DNA of 64,000 nt from Lawsonibacter sp900766145 (GTDB lineage Bacteria; Bacillota; Clostridia; Oscillospirales; Oscillospiraceae), in the NCBI RefSeq assembly GCF_030372275.1, contig NZ_JAUDDJ010000001.1, one strand, 5' to 3'. The position numbers and the translations under genes were made by a program. The notes below the pieces were generated by a model. That model searched no databases, had not been told where the DNA came from, and saw only the letters and a list, made by a program, of their open reading frames with translations. This document shows, piece by piece, positions 1-8,605 of the stretch. Numbering within the stretch: position 1 is the stretch's first letter; each line of letters opens with the position of its first letter.

Positions 1-1227
1 GAGCTTCCCGTCACCTGAAATGGCAATATTGCTCTCAGGGCTGTAGATTCCAAAGACAGATCGGCCAGATCCATTATCCGCAACCGCTACTTGGTTGGTG
101 CTGTTCTCCGCCAATTCAATCTTGAAATCACTGGTGCAATAGATGGCGGCCAACCATTCCTTTTCCCATTCGGTGAAGGCATATCCCCCCCGGATGTTTG
201 CGTTGTTCAGGGTCAGGGTGGTGCCATCCCAGGAAATGTTGTAATTGCTCGCGGTTGCGCCCTGGGTGATGACCTGTCCATTTTCATCCGTCTTGGCGTA
301 GGCGGTGGTATTCTCATCCCCGTAGAGTCCCACGCCGCCGACGTAGATATTGGGTTCGACTTCGGGATCGGGTTCGGACTCCGGCGTCTCGGGCAGTTTG
401 GCCGTTATGGCAGCGGCGATCAGCCCGTGGCCGTAGGCATTGGGGTGGAAGTCCAGGTTCATGGGCGCAAACGAGGCATTGCAGGGATTTTTTTCCGCTT
501 TCTCAAATGACGTATACGCGTCCGCCACTTCATAGCCATAGAGGGTAGCACCTGTTTGAATCGCGGTATTTAAAGCCTTTACACCTTCTTTAAATGCCTC
601 TACTATTGCGGGTAAAAAACTGGAAAACGCATATGCATATGGATTATACTGATTCGCCACAATAATGGTCACGTCCGGGTTGACCGTTTTAATGGCCGTA
701 ATAATGCTGGCCAAATTCTTTCCAAACGTTGTTAATGCTGCGGTTGCTGCATCAGATTCCGCAAAGTCTCCGATCACACTTGTGGCAACAACTATCAGAG
801 CGCTCTGTAAATTAGTTGTACCCTCTTTTCCTGCCAGCGCGTCCTGCACGTCTTGGGCGCTGATATCCGGCTCATTGGTCTCATTATACTTGTCGGCCAA
901 AAACTGGTACAGGGCCCCCATCAGGTCGTTGCCCCCGATGGTGATGGTAATGAGGTCGGCATTTTTCAGCGTTTCGGCGTTTGCCTGGTCTGTTACAACG
1001 CCCAGCAAATCCCCCGAAGTAGCGCCGTCTTCCGCCAATATATTCAGATCGTATCCATTCTTATCCGCTACGATTTCCGCAAAGGACTGTTCTCCTTCCA
1101 GCCCATATCCGGTAGTGATACTGTCCCCCAGGGCCACGTAGCTGTTGCCTGCCGCCAGGACGGCAACAGGCAGCAGGGACAGGCACAGCACCAGGACCAT
1201 GCACAGGCTGATCAGTCGCTTTTTCAA
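1..1227 (-). CDS. Secreted GDSL/SGNH-family lipase/esterase with C-terminal beta-helix-type domain (partial, 3' end off window)
   Basis: Read from a TTG start at 1227-1225, seven to eight bases after an AGGAGG site (1234-1240), the frame is open to the left edge (409 codons, no stop), so the C-terminus is missing. A signal peptide (KKR, then a hydrophobic run to about residue 26, LAA) precedes SGNH block I, VALGDSITTGYG, with Ser36 as likely nucleophile. Block III (GGND) and block V (LDFHPN, about residues 257-262, with His261) are present. After a Pro/Glu linker the protein carries a domain (YVGGV, NISWDGTTLTLNNA) matching the start of the mature region of the next gene. Family knowledge makes it an extracellular ester hydrolase; the substrate is unknown. 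The TTG start is unusual but has the only good ribosome-binding site. Confidence 0.88.
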   Translation of the reverse strand, partial: MKKRLISLCMVLVLCLSLLPVAVLAAGNSYVALGDSITTGYGLEGEQSFAEIVADKNGYDLNILAEDGATSGDLLGVVTDQANAETLKNADLITITIGGNDLMGALYQFLADKYNETNEPDISAQDVQDALAGKEGTTNLQSALIVVATSVIGDFAESDAATAALTTFGKNLASIITAIKTVNPDVTIIVANQYNPYAYAFSSFLPAIVEAFKEGVKALNTAIQTGATLYGYEVADAYTSFEKAEKNPCNASFAPMNLDFHPNAYGHGLIAAAITAKLPETPESEPDPEVEPNIYVGGVGLYGDENTTAYAKTDENGQVITQGATASNYNISWDGTTLTLNNANIRGGYAFTEWEKEWLAAIYCTSDFKIELAENSTNQVAVADNGSGRSVFGIYSPESNIAISGDGKL

Positions 1228-1307
1228 ATTGGTTCCTCCTCTCGTTGTTCCGCAGTATTCTCCTGCGTGTCCACGATACTGCTTTCTTCAGTTCCAATCA
1301 CTCCCTG

Positions 1308-3158
1308 TCACGGCTCCAGCTGGCAGAATTTCTGCAGCATGACCGCCGCCTGGGCACGGGTGATCGGTTCCTGAGGGCCAAGGGTGCTGCCGTCGCCGGT
1401 ACCGGTGATGATTCCCGCGCCGCAGGCCCACTGCATGGCCGGGACAGCCCACTGGGACACGTCAAAGGCGTCGGCATAGCTGAGGATGTTGGTCTCCTCG
1501 CCGATGGACACGTCATAGCCCTGATTTTGAGCATAGCTGTGCAGCATCACCGCGAACTGCTCCCGGGTAACGGGATCGCCAGGGCCAAACTGTCCGCCGC
1601 CGTAGCCGCCTGCGACACCCTCACTGGCCGCCCAGCGGATGGCCTCGCCGTACCAGGCCCCCGGGTCCACATCTGTGAAGGCCATCAAATAGTTGACCAC
1701 CGGGCTTCCCGCCATACGCCAGAGGCTGGTGGTCACTGTGGCGCGGGACGTTGCCAGGTCGGGCCCGAAGGTAGAATCGCCGGTACCGCTCATCAGTCCG
1801 GCGGCGCAGACATAGTCCACCGCATCGTAATACCAGCTGTCTACTGCCACGTCGGTAAAGGACAGTTCGTCCGTGGTGGAGACAGATCGGACGTATTTCA
1901 CGCCGTCCAGCGTGCTGGTGATGACAGCCTCCTCCTCAAAGGGCGAGCCGCTGATGGCCGCCGCGCTGTCTGCATCGCCGCCCACAGTCACGGTGATCTG
2001 CCGCCCCCCCTGGGGATTGATAGCAAGGTCGCCTTCTTCCGAGCTCATGCCTGCCGCCTCGCCGGTAGCGTTAACTTTGCCGCCTTGGATGGCCACGTCA
2101 CCGTATTTGACGTAGACACCATAGCCACCCTCCTCCATAGCGGTGGCCGTGACGGTACCGTCCTGGATGATGATGTTGGTGCGGGAATAGATACCATAGC
2201 CGTCCTCATCCACCGCAGTCGCTGTGACCGCACCTCCTTCGATGATGATATCACCTTTGCTGGCGCTTTGGGTAAAGATACCGGCATAGCCACCAGTTGC
2301 AGTCACGGTTCCGCCCCGAATGACAGCACCTTCGAAGGCATCGATGCCAAACCCTTGCCTGTTTTCTCCCGTGGCAGCGACTGCAACTTCACCACCGGAG
2401 ATGGTAAGACCGTTTTCTCCAAAAATGTACATGCCATAAGCTCTCGTAATGTAGGGAAAATCCGCTTGCGCCGTGATCGTCACCTTGCCGCCGGAAATGG
2501 TACAGTCTCCGTCGATGTAGAACCCATAGGACACATTAACCTCAGAGGAAACGTCGTAATAGCTTCCGTTGCCTGTAGCTGTCACCTCGCCGCCGGAAAT
2601 GGTCAGGTTGCCCTCGTAGGTGGATATTCCGCCAGACCCACCTTCGGCCATGACATCACCGCTGAGAATGGTCAGGTCGCCATTTTGGGTGGCGATGCCA
2701 TCATAGCCACCCGTGGCCTTCAGGCTGCCGCTGCCGGAAATCGTGAGATCGCCCTTGGCCGCGATGCCGTTGTTAAACTCACTGTCGGTGGGAAAACCGG
2801 TGACAGTGTTCTCCCCCACAAGTAAAATTTGCATGTCTCCGTCGCAGTAAATTGCGGCGCTGCTGGGATCGCCGTAATAATCGATGTAGGAATACCCGCC
2901 GGTTACGTTGGCTCCGTTGAGTGTCAGCGTTGCCCCGTCCCATTTGATATTGTAGTGATCTGAGTTCCCGCCCAAGTTTACTGTTCCGCTGGAGTCTGTC
3001 GTGGCATAGGCAGGCTGGTCCGTGCTGCCGATGAGCTCCACGCCGCCCACATAGAGGTAGGAGCCGGGATCTGCCGCCAGTGCTGCCGGAGACAGCAGCC
3101 CCAGCACCAGGCACAAGCTAACAACTAGAGCAAATGGCCGTTTTTTTATCCGTTTCAT
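1308..3158 (-). CDS. S-layer-homology protein with repetitive beta-helix-like (Cthe_2159-type carbohydrate-binding) region
   Basis: 616 residues. ATG at 3158 follows GAAAGGGG, and a signal peptide (KRIKKR, hydrophobic core, cut near ALA-ADP at about 28) fixes this start; an upstream in-frame start would lack a signal peptide at the terminus. Residues about 35-420 are Gly/Thr/Val-rich imperfect repeats of the form DLTISGGxVTATG, typical of right-handed beta-helix surface proteins such as the Cthe_2159 carbohydrate-binding family. The last 185 residues hold three SLH domains (FTDVAVDSWYYDAV; FTDVDPGAWYGEAI; a third with ITRAQAAVMLQ) that bind secondary cell-wall polymers. It lies 80 bp upstream of the GDSL gene on the same strand, with which it shares its first domain. 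Likely role: cell-surface glycan binding; inference. Confidence 0.88.
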   Translation of the reverse strand: MKRIKKRPFALVVSLCLVLGLLSPAALAADPGSYLYVGGVELIGSTDQPAYATTDSSGTVNLGGNSDHYNIKWDGATLTLNGANVTGGYSYIDYYGDPSSAAIYCDGDMQILLVGENTVTGFPTDSEFNNGIAAKGDLTISGSGSLKATGGYDGIATQNGDLTILSGDVMAEGGSGGISTYEGNLTISGGEVTATGNGSYYDVSSEVNVSYGFYIDGDCTISGGKVTITAQADFPYITRAYGMYIFGENGLTISGGEVAVAATGENRQGFGIDAFEGAVIRGGTVTATGGYAGIFTQSASKGDIIIEGGAVTATAVDEDGYGIYSRTNIIIQDGTVTATAMEEGGYGVYVKYGDVAIQGGKVNATGEAAGMSSEEGDLAINPQGGRQITVTVGGDADSAAAISGSPFEEEAVITSTLDGVKYVRSVSTTDELSFTDVAVDSWYYDAVDYVCAAGLMSGTGDSTFGPDLATSRATVTTSLWRMAGSPVVNYLMAFTDVDPGAWYGEAIRWAASEGVAGGYGGGQFGPGDPVTREQFAVMLHSYAQNQGYDVSIGEETNILSYADAFDVSQWAVPAMQWACGAGIITGTGDGSTLGPQEPITRAQAAVMLQKFCQLEP

Positions 3159-3255
3159 GCGCTTCCCCTTTCTTCGTTCTTGTGTTTCGTGTATCCCGGA
3201 ATCTTCTGCGGCTGACAGGCTATGGTTGGCTCGAAAGTCTTGGCTTTTGCTGCGC

Positions 3256-3540
3256 TCAGCCGCAGCGGTGCTTCGCGTGACCGCATACACCCAACAGGGA
3301 GTCCGGCGCCTGCCGGTAATAGATACAGGAGCCACAGTCAATACACTTTACCCCGTCTGCTGTCTTGCCCAGATCACAGGCATCCTCGATGGTCAGCATC
3401 ACCCGTTCCCCCGCCGGGGTGTAGAGCGGATGTTCCATCAGATCTGGATACTCCTCAATATCCATCCGGGCCTTGGCGTCATAGCGCAGGGGGACGTCCA
3501 AAACCGCCCCTTCAATATCATGCCGCCTTGTCCGTTTCAT
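3256..3540 (-). CDS. Small cysteine-containing protein of unknown function
   Basis: 94 residues, preceded by GGAAAGGAGGCGGC directly before the ATG. The C-terminal half contains CIDCGSCIYY and a later Cys-His pair (CGHAKHRCG), a spacing that could bind a metal ion, though too few cysteines are visible for an iron-sulfur claim. It starts with a basic KRTRRHD stretch and has no membrane segment or signal peptide. It lies about 100 bp upstream of the S-layer-homology gene on the same strand. I do not recognise the family. The good ribosome-binding site and protein-like composition support it being real. Confidence 0.6.
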   Translation of the reverse strand: MKRTRRHDIEGAVLDVPLRYDAKARMDIEEYPDLMEHPLYTPAGERVMLTIEDACDLGKTADGVKCIDCGSCIYYRQAPDSLLGVCGHAKHRCG

Positions 3541-3655
3541 GCCGCCTCCTTTCCCCTGTCCAAGGCTCCTCTTCGAACTGTATGATTTTGGATATTATTA
3601 CTTTACCACAGAAAAGTTTCTCTGCCATCACCCACTAGAGCGGCGAAAATGGGTA

Positions 3656-3681
3656 GTGCCCGCGGGAAGACCCGCGGGCAC
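3656..3681 (-). terminator. Strong GC-rich hairpin after the LuxR-type regulator
   Basis: An 11-bp perfect stem (GTGCCCGCGGG / CCCGCGGGCAC) with a 4-base loop, 20 bp past the end of the regulator that stops at 3702. The following T-run on the minus strand is weak (CATTTTC), so termination may be partial. Confidence 0.55.
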
Positions 3682-3701
3682 CATTGTAAGCTTTTCTCTT
3701 T

Positions 3702-4880
3702 TTACAGCAGCATGAATTGCTTTAGATCCTGACGGCGGCTGATGTGGAGCTTCTCTAGAGAGGTGGAGATATATCGCTTCACCGTATTGGGAGAGATATG
3801 CATGTGATCGGCGATCTCCTGATTGGTCCATCCTCGGGCCGCCAGCATGGAGGCGGCAAACTCCGTGGTAGTCAGATCGTCGGCCACATCGTGGCCCGTC
3901 TCCGGGTTATGGATTCTGCGCCACCCTGCGGAAAAACGATAGGTAATATCAATAATTCGTTTAAAATCCTCCGGCCACTGGGGCTTGATGACCGCCTCCA
4001 ACAGCCCGCCCAGCAGTCCGTGGTGTTCCCCAAAGCCTTCAATCAGATCGTCCGGCTGAGCCAGCTCCCAGGCAGCCAGGAGATGTCCTTTGGCTTTGTC
4101 TGTCTGCTTCAGACTCATATAGTCCATCACCGCCACCAGATGCAGATAGATGGCGGAAATGGGGTACCGCCCGGCTCCCATAGCCAGCGCACCCTCCACA
4201 ACGCCGGCGCTGGGGCCATAATCTCCCTGAAGGTAGCGATAGTGGGCGAATACATACAGGGCAAAGGCCCGCAGTCCAGGGGGCAGCTGAGGCAGAAAAT
4301 CGTGGACACTGGGCAGTCCTTCCGGCAGCGGCAGATGAAGCAGGACCGCCCCTGCTGCCGCCGTAAAGGCGGACGCGGCCTCTGTCTCCGGGGACTGCCT
4401 TCTGGCCAGGGCCGTATTCAGTTCCTGAAGGGCATACCGGGCCCGCTGAATGCGGCCCAGAGAGAGGTTGGCGTAGGCAGAGAGCAGGCAGGCGGAAAGC
4501 CGGGCACCGATGTCCTCGCTGACCAGATAGGGCTCCACCTCTTTGGCTGTTATCTCCGGCTTTCCGGTAAAATAGTGGTATTCCGCCATAGCAATGTCCC
4601 GCTGCGGGCCCTCTGCCATGGCCTCTGCCGCGGCCAGGCACTGTCCCGGCGAAAAAGCAGTATTCATCAGGGGCAGGAGATTCCCGCTGTCCATGAGAGG
4701 TACAGACGATTTCGGCTGGGCAGTCCGGGGGTCCTGGGGCTTTTCCGCATCCGCGGGGATCGCCCAGGCTCGGGTAAATTTTCGGGCCCCGGCAATGCGT
4801 CCATCGACGCACAACTGCTGCACCATACGCCGGGAGACTCCCCATTTTTCGGCGGTCTCCTGTACCGTGAGATATTCCAT
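3702..4880 (-). CDS. Transcriptional regulator with N-terminal excisionase/MerR-like HTH and C-terminal LuxR-type HTH
   Basis: 392 residues, start after a GGAGGTGCAGCA site. Residues about 1-45 (LTVQETAEKWGVSRRMVQQL) are a winged-helix motif of the kind used for DNA binding by excisionase-like proteins. Residues about 325-392 form a GerE/LuxR helix-turn-helix (GWTNQEIADHMHISPNTVKR). The 250-residue middle is alpha-helical and Leu/Ala-rich like the TPR-type regions of MalT/LAL regulators, but no P-loop is visible. A transcription factor for unknown targets; the hairpin at 3656 closes it and it appears monocistronic. The two terminal DNA-binding motifs are unusual together. Confidence 0.85.
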   Translation of the reverse strand: MEYLTVQETAEKWGVSRRMVQQLCVDGRIAGARKFTRAWAIPADAEKPQDPRTAQPKSSVPLMDSGNLLPLMNTAFSPGQCLAAAEAMAEGPQRDIAMAEYHYFTGKPEITAKEVEPYLVSEDIGARLSACLLSAYANLSLGRIQRARYALQELNTALARRQSPETEAASAFTAAAGAVLLHLPLPEGLPSVHDFLPQLPPGLRAFALYVFAHYRYLQGDYGPSAGVVEGALAMGAGRYPISAIYLHLVAVMDYMSLKQTDKAKGHLLAAWELAQPDDLIEGFGEHHGLLGGLLEAVIKPQWPEDFKRIIDITYRFSAGWRRIHNPETGHDVADDLTTTEFAASMLAARGWTNQEIADHMHISPNTVKRYISTSLEKLHISRRQDLKQFMLL

Positions 4881-5081
4881 TGCTGCACCTCCAGGGACAA
4901 ATTTCTATTCTCTATTATATGCGCTCACACGCATAGACACAAGAGCTGTTGTCAAGATCTGACAGAACGACAGCTCTCTTCTTGCAAAAGCGGCTTCTGC
5001 GCCTGGGCGGAAGGCAGCATCCTTCGGCACTGCGATTCCTTGGATTGCAAGAACGCTGCTAAATATTTGCTGTCTATTAAA

Positions 5082-5107
5082 AAAAGCCGCCAAGATTGGC
5101 GGCTTTT
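5082..5107 (-). terminator. Intrinsic terminator of the Gfo/Idh/MocA gene
   Basis: Perfect 10-bp stem AAAAGCCGCC / GGCGGCTTTT with a 6-base loop, followed on the minus strand by a run of seven T, 22 bp past the stop at 5130. Confidence 0.85.
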
Positions 5108-5129
5108 CTATATCACAAAATATGGTTCT

Positions 5130-6104
5130 TTACAGTTCAGGGTACTCCAATCCCCACGGGCTCCGGATCTTGTCCATCAGTTCCATCATCGTAATTGACA
5201 TCTCATGGGGCGCATCAGGACACTGAGTCCATCCATTGGAGATGGCCTCTGCGCAGGCAGCTAATTCATATTCAAAACCGGTCACCTGCGGCGGACACAA
5301 CGTCTCCTCAATCAGCTCATGGTCGGTATTATAGATACGAAGATACTCATAGTTATTGACATTTCCTACTTCCGCATAGCCCTTTTCTCCGTAAACAACG
5401 CCCCGGCGATCGGTAGGACAGGTGACACTGCTAAAAATGGAGGCCTGTGCCCCGGAAGCATAGGTGAACACAATATTTTCAAAGGTATCTACACCGGTTT
5501 CACTGAGTTTAGCAGACGAGCAAATCTCTGTCACCTCGTCCCCCAGAATCAGGGACACAAAGGTCAGGGGATAAATCCCTACATCCAGTAGGGCGCCGCC
5601 GCCTAGACTGCGATCATGGAGCCGCTCTCTGTGGTAGACTGGATAACCTAAATTAGCTGTCAGGCTATGAATTTTACCGATCTTGTCCCCGGCAGCAAAC
5701 TCCCTCAGTGTTTTCGCCATTGGCATATATCTCGGCCAAATGGCCTCTGCCAGCAAAAGCCCTTTTTCCTGAGCCAAAGCGGTAACGCGTCTGGCCTGGT
5801 CAGCGTTAATGGTAAAGGATTTTTCGCATAACACATGTTTGCCCGCCCTCAGGCACTGCTCTATCTGCGAGGCATGAAACACATGAGGGGTAGCAATATA
5901 CACCAGATCCACGGCAGGGTCGGCCAGCATCTCATCGTAAGAACCGTAGGCTTTATCAAAACCATACTTGTCCGCCAGCTTTTGGGCCCGGGACAAATCC
6001 CGGGACGCTACCGCATAACCGTTGACAATGTCGGTTTTCTGCACAGTCTCCCCCATTCGCTGCGCAATACTTCCCGCTCCCAGAATAGCAAAATTATATT
6101 TCAC
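5130..6104 (-). CDS. Gfo/Idh/MocA-family NAD(P)-dependent oxidoreductase
   Basis: 324 residues, the usual family length. The N-terminal Rossmann fold begins FAILGAGSIAQRMG (residues 5-18) and the signature that is commonly EKP is here LCEKSFTINADQ (about 95). The C-terminal half contains the substrate-domain pattern GGGALLDVGIYPL. Members oxidise or reduce sugars, inositols or trans-dihydrodiols; the exact substrate cannot be read from the sequence. An AGGTAGTGGTGTG site precedes the ATG, a good sigma-A promoter lies about 60 bp upstream and the terminator at 5082 follows, so it is a single-gene unit. Confidence 0.92.
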   Translation of the reverse strand: MKYNFAILGAGSIAQRMGETVQKTDIVNGYAVASRDLSRAQKLADKYGFDKAYGSYDEMLADPAVDLVYIATPHVFHASQIEQCLRAGKHVLCEKSFTINADQARRVTALAQEKGLLLAEAIWPRYMPMAKTLREFAAGDKIGKIHSLTANLGYPVYHRERLHDRSLGGGALLDVGIYPLTFVSLILGDEVTEICSSAKLSETGVDTFENIVFTYASGAQASIFSSVTCPTDRRGVVYGEKGYAEVGNVNNYEYLRIYNTDHELIEETLCPPQVTGFEYELAACAEAISNGWTQCPDAPHEMSITMMELMDKIRSPWGLEYPEL

Positions 6105-6477
6105 ACCACTACCTCCTTATTCCATCTGTTGGTCAAAAGTGCGCAAACCCTATACTTTGCTTCTATTATAACAAGAACGAGAGCCTGTGCAAGTAAAATC
6201 CAGAGTGTTGGCTTCAGAAGCCAAGCGAGCATTCCGGATACTCCTATCTTGCAGGCAGCGTCCCCCTCCAAACCTATCCTTGATTTTGGTACAATCAAAC
6301 ACAGCCGGTAAGCGGCTGGCCGCAGGAAAGAATGAAACGGCCATATTTGCTGCTACAGCAGAAATAAGCCAGTCTATTTTGCGAAATCTGCGATGGTATT
6401 CTGTTGGTTTGGATGTTAGAATATTGCCATAAACACAGGGACAATACTCTGTGAGCACTCACGGCGAGGTGATACCG
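6105..6477. other. 373-bp stretch without a convincing gene
   Basis: Besides the promoter of the oxidoreductase gene (6165-6192) I see no supported coding region. Short open frames exist on both strands (for example 6187-6432 plus and 6150-6458 minus) but none has a ribosome-binding site, recognisable motif or the codon bias of the neighbours. It may contain a decayed gene. Confidence 0.4.
6165..6192 (-). promoter_or_regulatory. Sigma-A promoter for the Gfo/Idh/MocA gene
   Basis: On the minus strand TTGCAC (6192-6187), 16-bp spacer, TATAAT (6170-6165), giving a leader of about 55 bases before the ATG at 6104. Confidence 0.65.
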
Positions 6478-6594
6478 ATGGACGCAAGGACAAGAATTTT
6501 AGCTCTTCGTCTCATGGAAATGATTCGAAAAGAGCCTGTGTATGCCCAGTCATTGGGTATTGAAGTGGATTTTAAAACCCGCTTCCATGGCTGA
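6478..6594 (+). CDS. Small ORF, 38 residues, unknown function
   Basis: Begins ATG-GAC at 6478, 8 bases after a GCGAGGTG site, and ends TGA at 6594. The product starts MDARTRILALRLMEMIRKE, an amphipathic helix, followed by PVYAQSLGIEVDF. The composition is protein-like and reading-frame bias is good, but at 38 codons this could be chance. No membrane segment. I do not recognise a family. Confidence 0.42.
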   Translation: MDARTRILALRLMEMIRKEPVYAQSLGIEVDFKTRFHG

Positions 6595-6703
6595 CAAACG
6601 GATATCTCCATGCTGAGGGCCTCACAGAGCTGTCAAACTCTTTTGTAATCTTGCAGATTCAAACAGCAAGTTTGGTTTGGACTTATGAAAGGAGTATGAG
6701 GGG

Positions 6704-7645
6704 ATGAACCATTATGATGAGCAGCTTCGGGAACTGCAAGCCCAATGTACACGAAAAAAGAAACTGGAAGCATCTGCGGCGGAACTGCGCACCCAACGGG
6801 ACACTTATCGCCTTCGGGCCCAAGAACTGGAGCAGAGTTTTCAGCAGCAACAGGCGGATGTAGACCGTCTGGAGGGGCGAAGCCTCTCTGCTTTCTTCTA
6901 TAACGTCATCGGAAAAATGGATGAGAAGCTGACTCAGGAGAAACAGGAGGCCTATGCCGCCCGGGTCAAGTATGATGCAGCTGCCAGAGAGCTGGCAGGG
7001 ATCGAGGAGGATCTTCACCGATGTGAGGCGGAACTGGAGTCACTCCAGGGCTGTGAAAGCCGCTATGAAGCTGTCCTGAAGGAAAAGATTCAAGCGGTTA
7101 AAAAGGCAGGCGGTGACGTAGCGGAACAGATTTTGAAGCTGGAAGAGCGTACTGCCTATTTGGAGAGTCAGAAGCGAGAGCTGGAGGAGGCCATTTCCGC
7201 CGGTCGGGCCGCACTGACCACCGCAGATCAGATTGCCGGCAGCCTGGACAGCGCCGAGGGCTGGGGCACCTGGGATCTGTTTGGCGGCGGTCTGATTTCG
7301 GACCTGGCAAAGCACAGCCATTTGGATGACGCCCAGGCCAGCGTGGAATTTCTTCAGTCCCAGCTGCGCCGTTTTAAGACAGAACTTTCTGATGTAACCA
7401 TCTCTGCCGACTTCCAGGTCAACATTGATGGGTTTCTCCGTGTCGCCGACTATCTCTTTGACGGCATCTTTGCAGACTGGACTGTACTGGATCAAATCCA
7501 TCAGTCCCAGGCACAGATACAAAACACCAGAAGCCAGATCTGCAATGTGATGGACTATTTGCAGACTTTGATGGACAAGACTGAGACAGAAAAGGCGGAT
7601 CTCCGGCATGAGATAGAACAGTTGGTGGACAGCGTGCCTATGTAA
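6704..7645 (+). CDS. Cytoplasmic coiled-coil protein upstream of an ABC exporter
   Basis: 313 residues; ATG after a GGAGTATGAGGGG site. Residues 1-165 are almost pure heptad coiled coil rich in Glu, Gln, Arg and Leu (LRELQAQCTRKKKLEASAAE). A globular region follows containing GWGTWDLFGGGLISDLAKHSHLDDAQ, and a second helical segment ends the protein. No signal peptide or membrane segment. It is followed 41 bp later by a small acidic gene and then the ABC ATPase and permease at 7898-10169, all on one strand without a terminator, so it is probably cotranscribed. Function unknown; a scaffold or partner of the exporter is only a guess. Confidence 0.8.
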   Translation: MNHYDEQLRELQAQCTRKKKLEASAAELRTQRDTYRLRAQELEQSFQQQQADVDRLEGRSLSAFFYNVIGKMDEKLTQEKQEAYAARVKYDAAARELAGIEEDLHRCEAELESLQGCESRYEAVLKEKIQAVKKAGGDVAEQILKLEERTAYLESQKRELEEAISAGRAALTTADQIAGSLDSAEGWGTWDLFGGGLISDLAKHSHLDDAQASVEFLQSQLRRFKTELSDVTISADFQVNIDGFLRVADYLFDGIFADWTVLDQIHQSQAQIQNTRSQICNVMDYLQTLMDKTETEKADLRHEIEQLVDSVPM

Positions 7646-7686
7646 GAAAAAATCGGAAGAACACTTAGAAAGAAGGAGCAAAATAA

Positions 7687-7857
7687 ATGGATGACGACAC
7701 AGGAACACAGCAGCTGCAATCGCTCTGGATTGACTGGGCAGACCATATCGTATCCTTCCACCAGGAGGACGGGTATGAACGGTTGGATTTTTCCTCCAAT
7801 GAGGAAAAAATGGACTACGTGTTCCAGAAAAGCTTTGCCGGTTTTTGCATCCAGTGA
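7687..7857 (+). CDS. Small acidic protein, 56 residues, in the ABC-exporter operon
   Basis: ATG at 7687 lies 8 bases after AAGGAG and the frame ends TGA at 7857. The product starts MDDDTGTQQLQSLWIDWADH and continues with an acidic stretch (FSSNEEKMDYVFQKSF). I prefer this frame over the longer overlapping one (7691-7882) because it has the ribosome-binding site, sensible codon use and protein-like composition. It sits between the coiled-coil gene and the ABC ATPase with short gaps (41 and 40 bp). No known domain recognised. Confidence 0.6.
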   Translation: MDDDTGTQQLQSLWIDWADHIVSFHQEDGYERLDFSSNEEKMDYVFQKSFAGFCIQ

Positions 7858-7897
7858 CCGGCTTGTTTCCCGAAATATATAAAATGAGGAGAACCCC

Positions 7898-8605
7898 ATG
7901 GAATTTGTCATTGAGCACCTCTCAAAGCGTTTTGAGCAGAAAGAGGTTTTAAAGGATATTGATTTCACCTTTCAGGAGGGGAAAATCTACGGCCTGCTGG
8001 GGCGAAACGGCGCGGGAAAAACCACGCTGTTCAACTGCCTGAACCGTGACATCAAGGCGGACAGCGGCACCTTCTTTTTAGAAGAACATGGCACACGCCG
8101 GGATGTGGCGGCAGAGGACATAGGCTATGTTCTCTCCACACCCACTGTACCTGAATTTTTGACCGGACGGGAGTTTTTAAAGTTCTTTCTGGACATCAAT
8201 GAATCTGCCATGCAAAACCCTAAAACTCTGGATGAATACTTTGACATGGTGAGCATTGCACCGGAAGATCGGGACAAGCTGCTGAAGGACTATTCCCACG
8301 GTATGAAAAACAAGATGCAGATGCTCATTAACATCATGGCCCAGCCCAAGATCCTGCTTCTGGACGAGCCGCTGACCTCCCTGGATGTGGTGGTGGCAGA
8401 GGAAATGAAGCAGCTGCTCCGTTCCCTGAAAGCGGGCCGGATTACGATTTTCTCCACCCACATTATGGATCTGGCCCTGGATCTCTGCGACGAAATCGTG
8501 CTGCTGAGCCATGGGGAGTTGGAAGTGGTGGAAAAATCCAACCTGGACAACCAGGAATTCAAGGAAAAAATCATTGCCGCACTGAAAGAGGGAGCCTATG
8601 CTTAA
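7898..8605 (+). CDS. ABC transporter ATP-binding protein
   Basis: 235 residues with a full set of nucleotide-binding motifs: Walker A GRNGAGKT (35-42), a degenerate signature YSHGM (132-136), Walker B ILLLDEP (152-158), D-loop SLD and H-loop histidine in FSTHIMD (188). The short length and sequence match ABC-2 type exporters such as antibiotic or lipid efflux pumps. It overlaps the permease start by 8 bp (translational coupling) and follows an AGGAGAACCCC site. It energises the membrane protein at 8598; the substrate is unknown. Confidence 0.93.
   Translation: MEFVIEHLSKRFEQKEVLKDIDFTFQEGKIYGLLGRNGAGKTTLFNCLNRDIKADSGTFFLEEHGTRRDVAAEDIGYVLSTPTVPEFLTGREFLKFFLDINESAMQNPKTLDEYFDMVSIAPEDRDKLLKDYSHGMKNKMQMLINIMAQPKILLLDEPLTSLDVVVAEEMKQLLRSLKAGRITIFSTHIMDLALDLCDEIVLLSHGELEVVEKSNLDNQEFKEKIIAALKEGAYA

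Noticed and set aside
1245..2825. 526-codon plus-strand frame opposite the S-layer-homology gene
   Set aside because: No start signal and no domain; the minus frame has signal peptide, repeats and SLH domains.
6150..6458. 102-codon minus frame in the gene-free stretch
   Set aside because: No ribosome site, odd composition and it covers the promoter of the oxidoreductase gene.
7691..7882. Frame overlapping the small acidic gene
   Set aside because: It lacks a ribosome site; the frame starting at 7687 has one and better composition.
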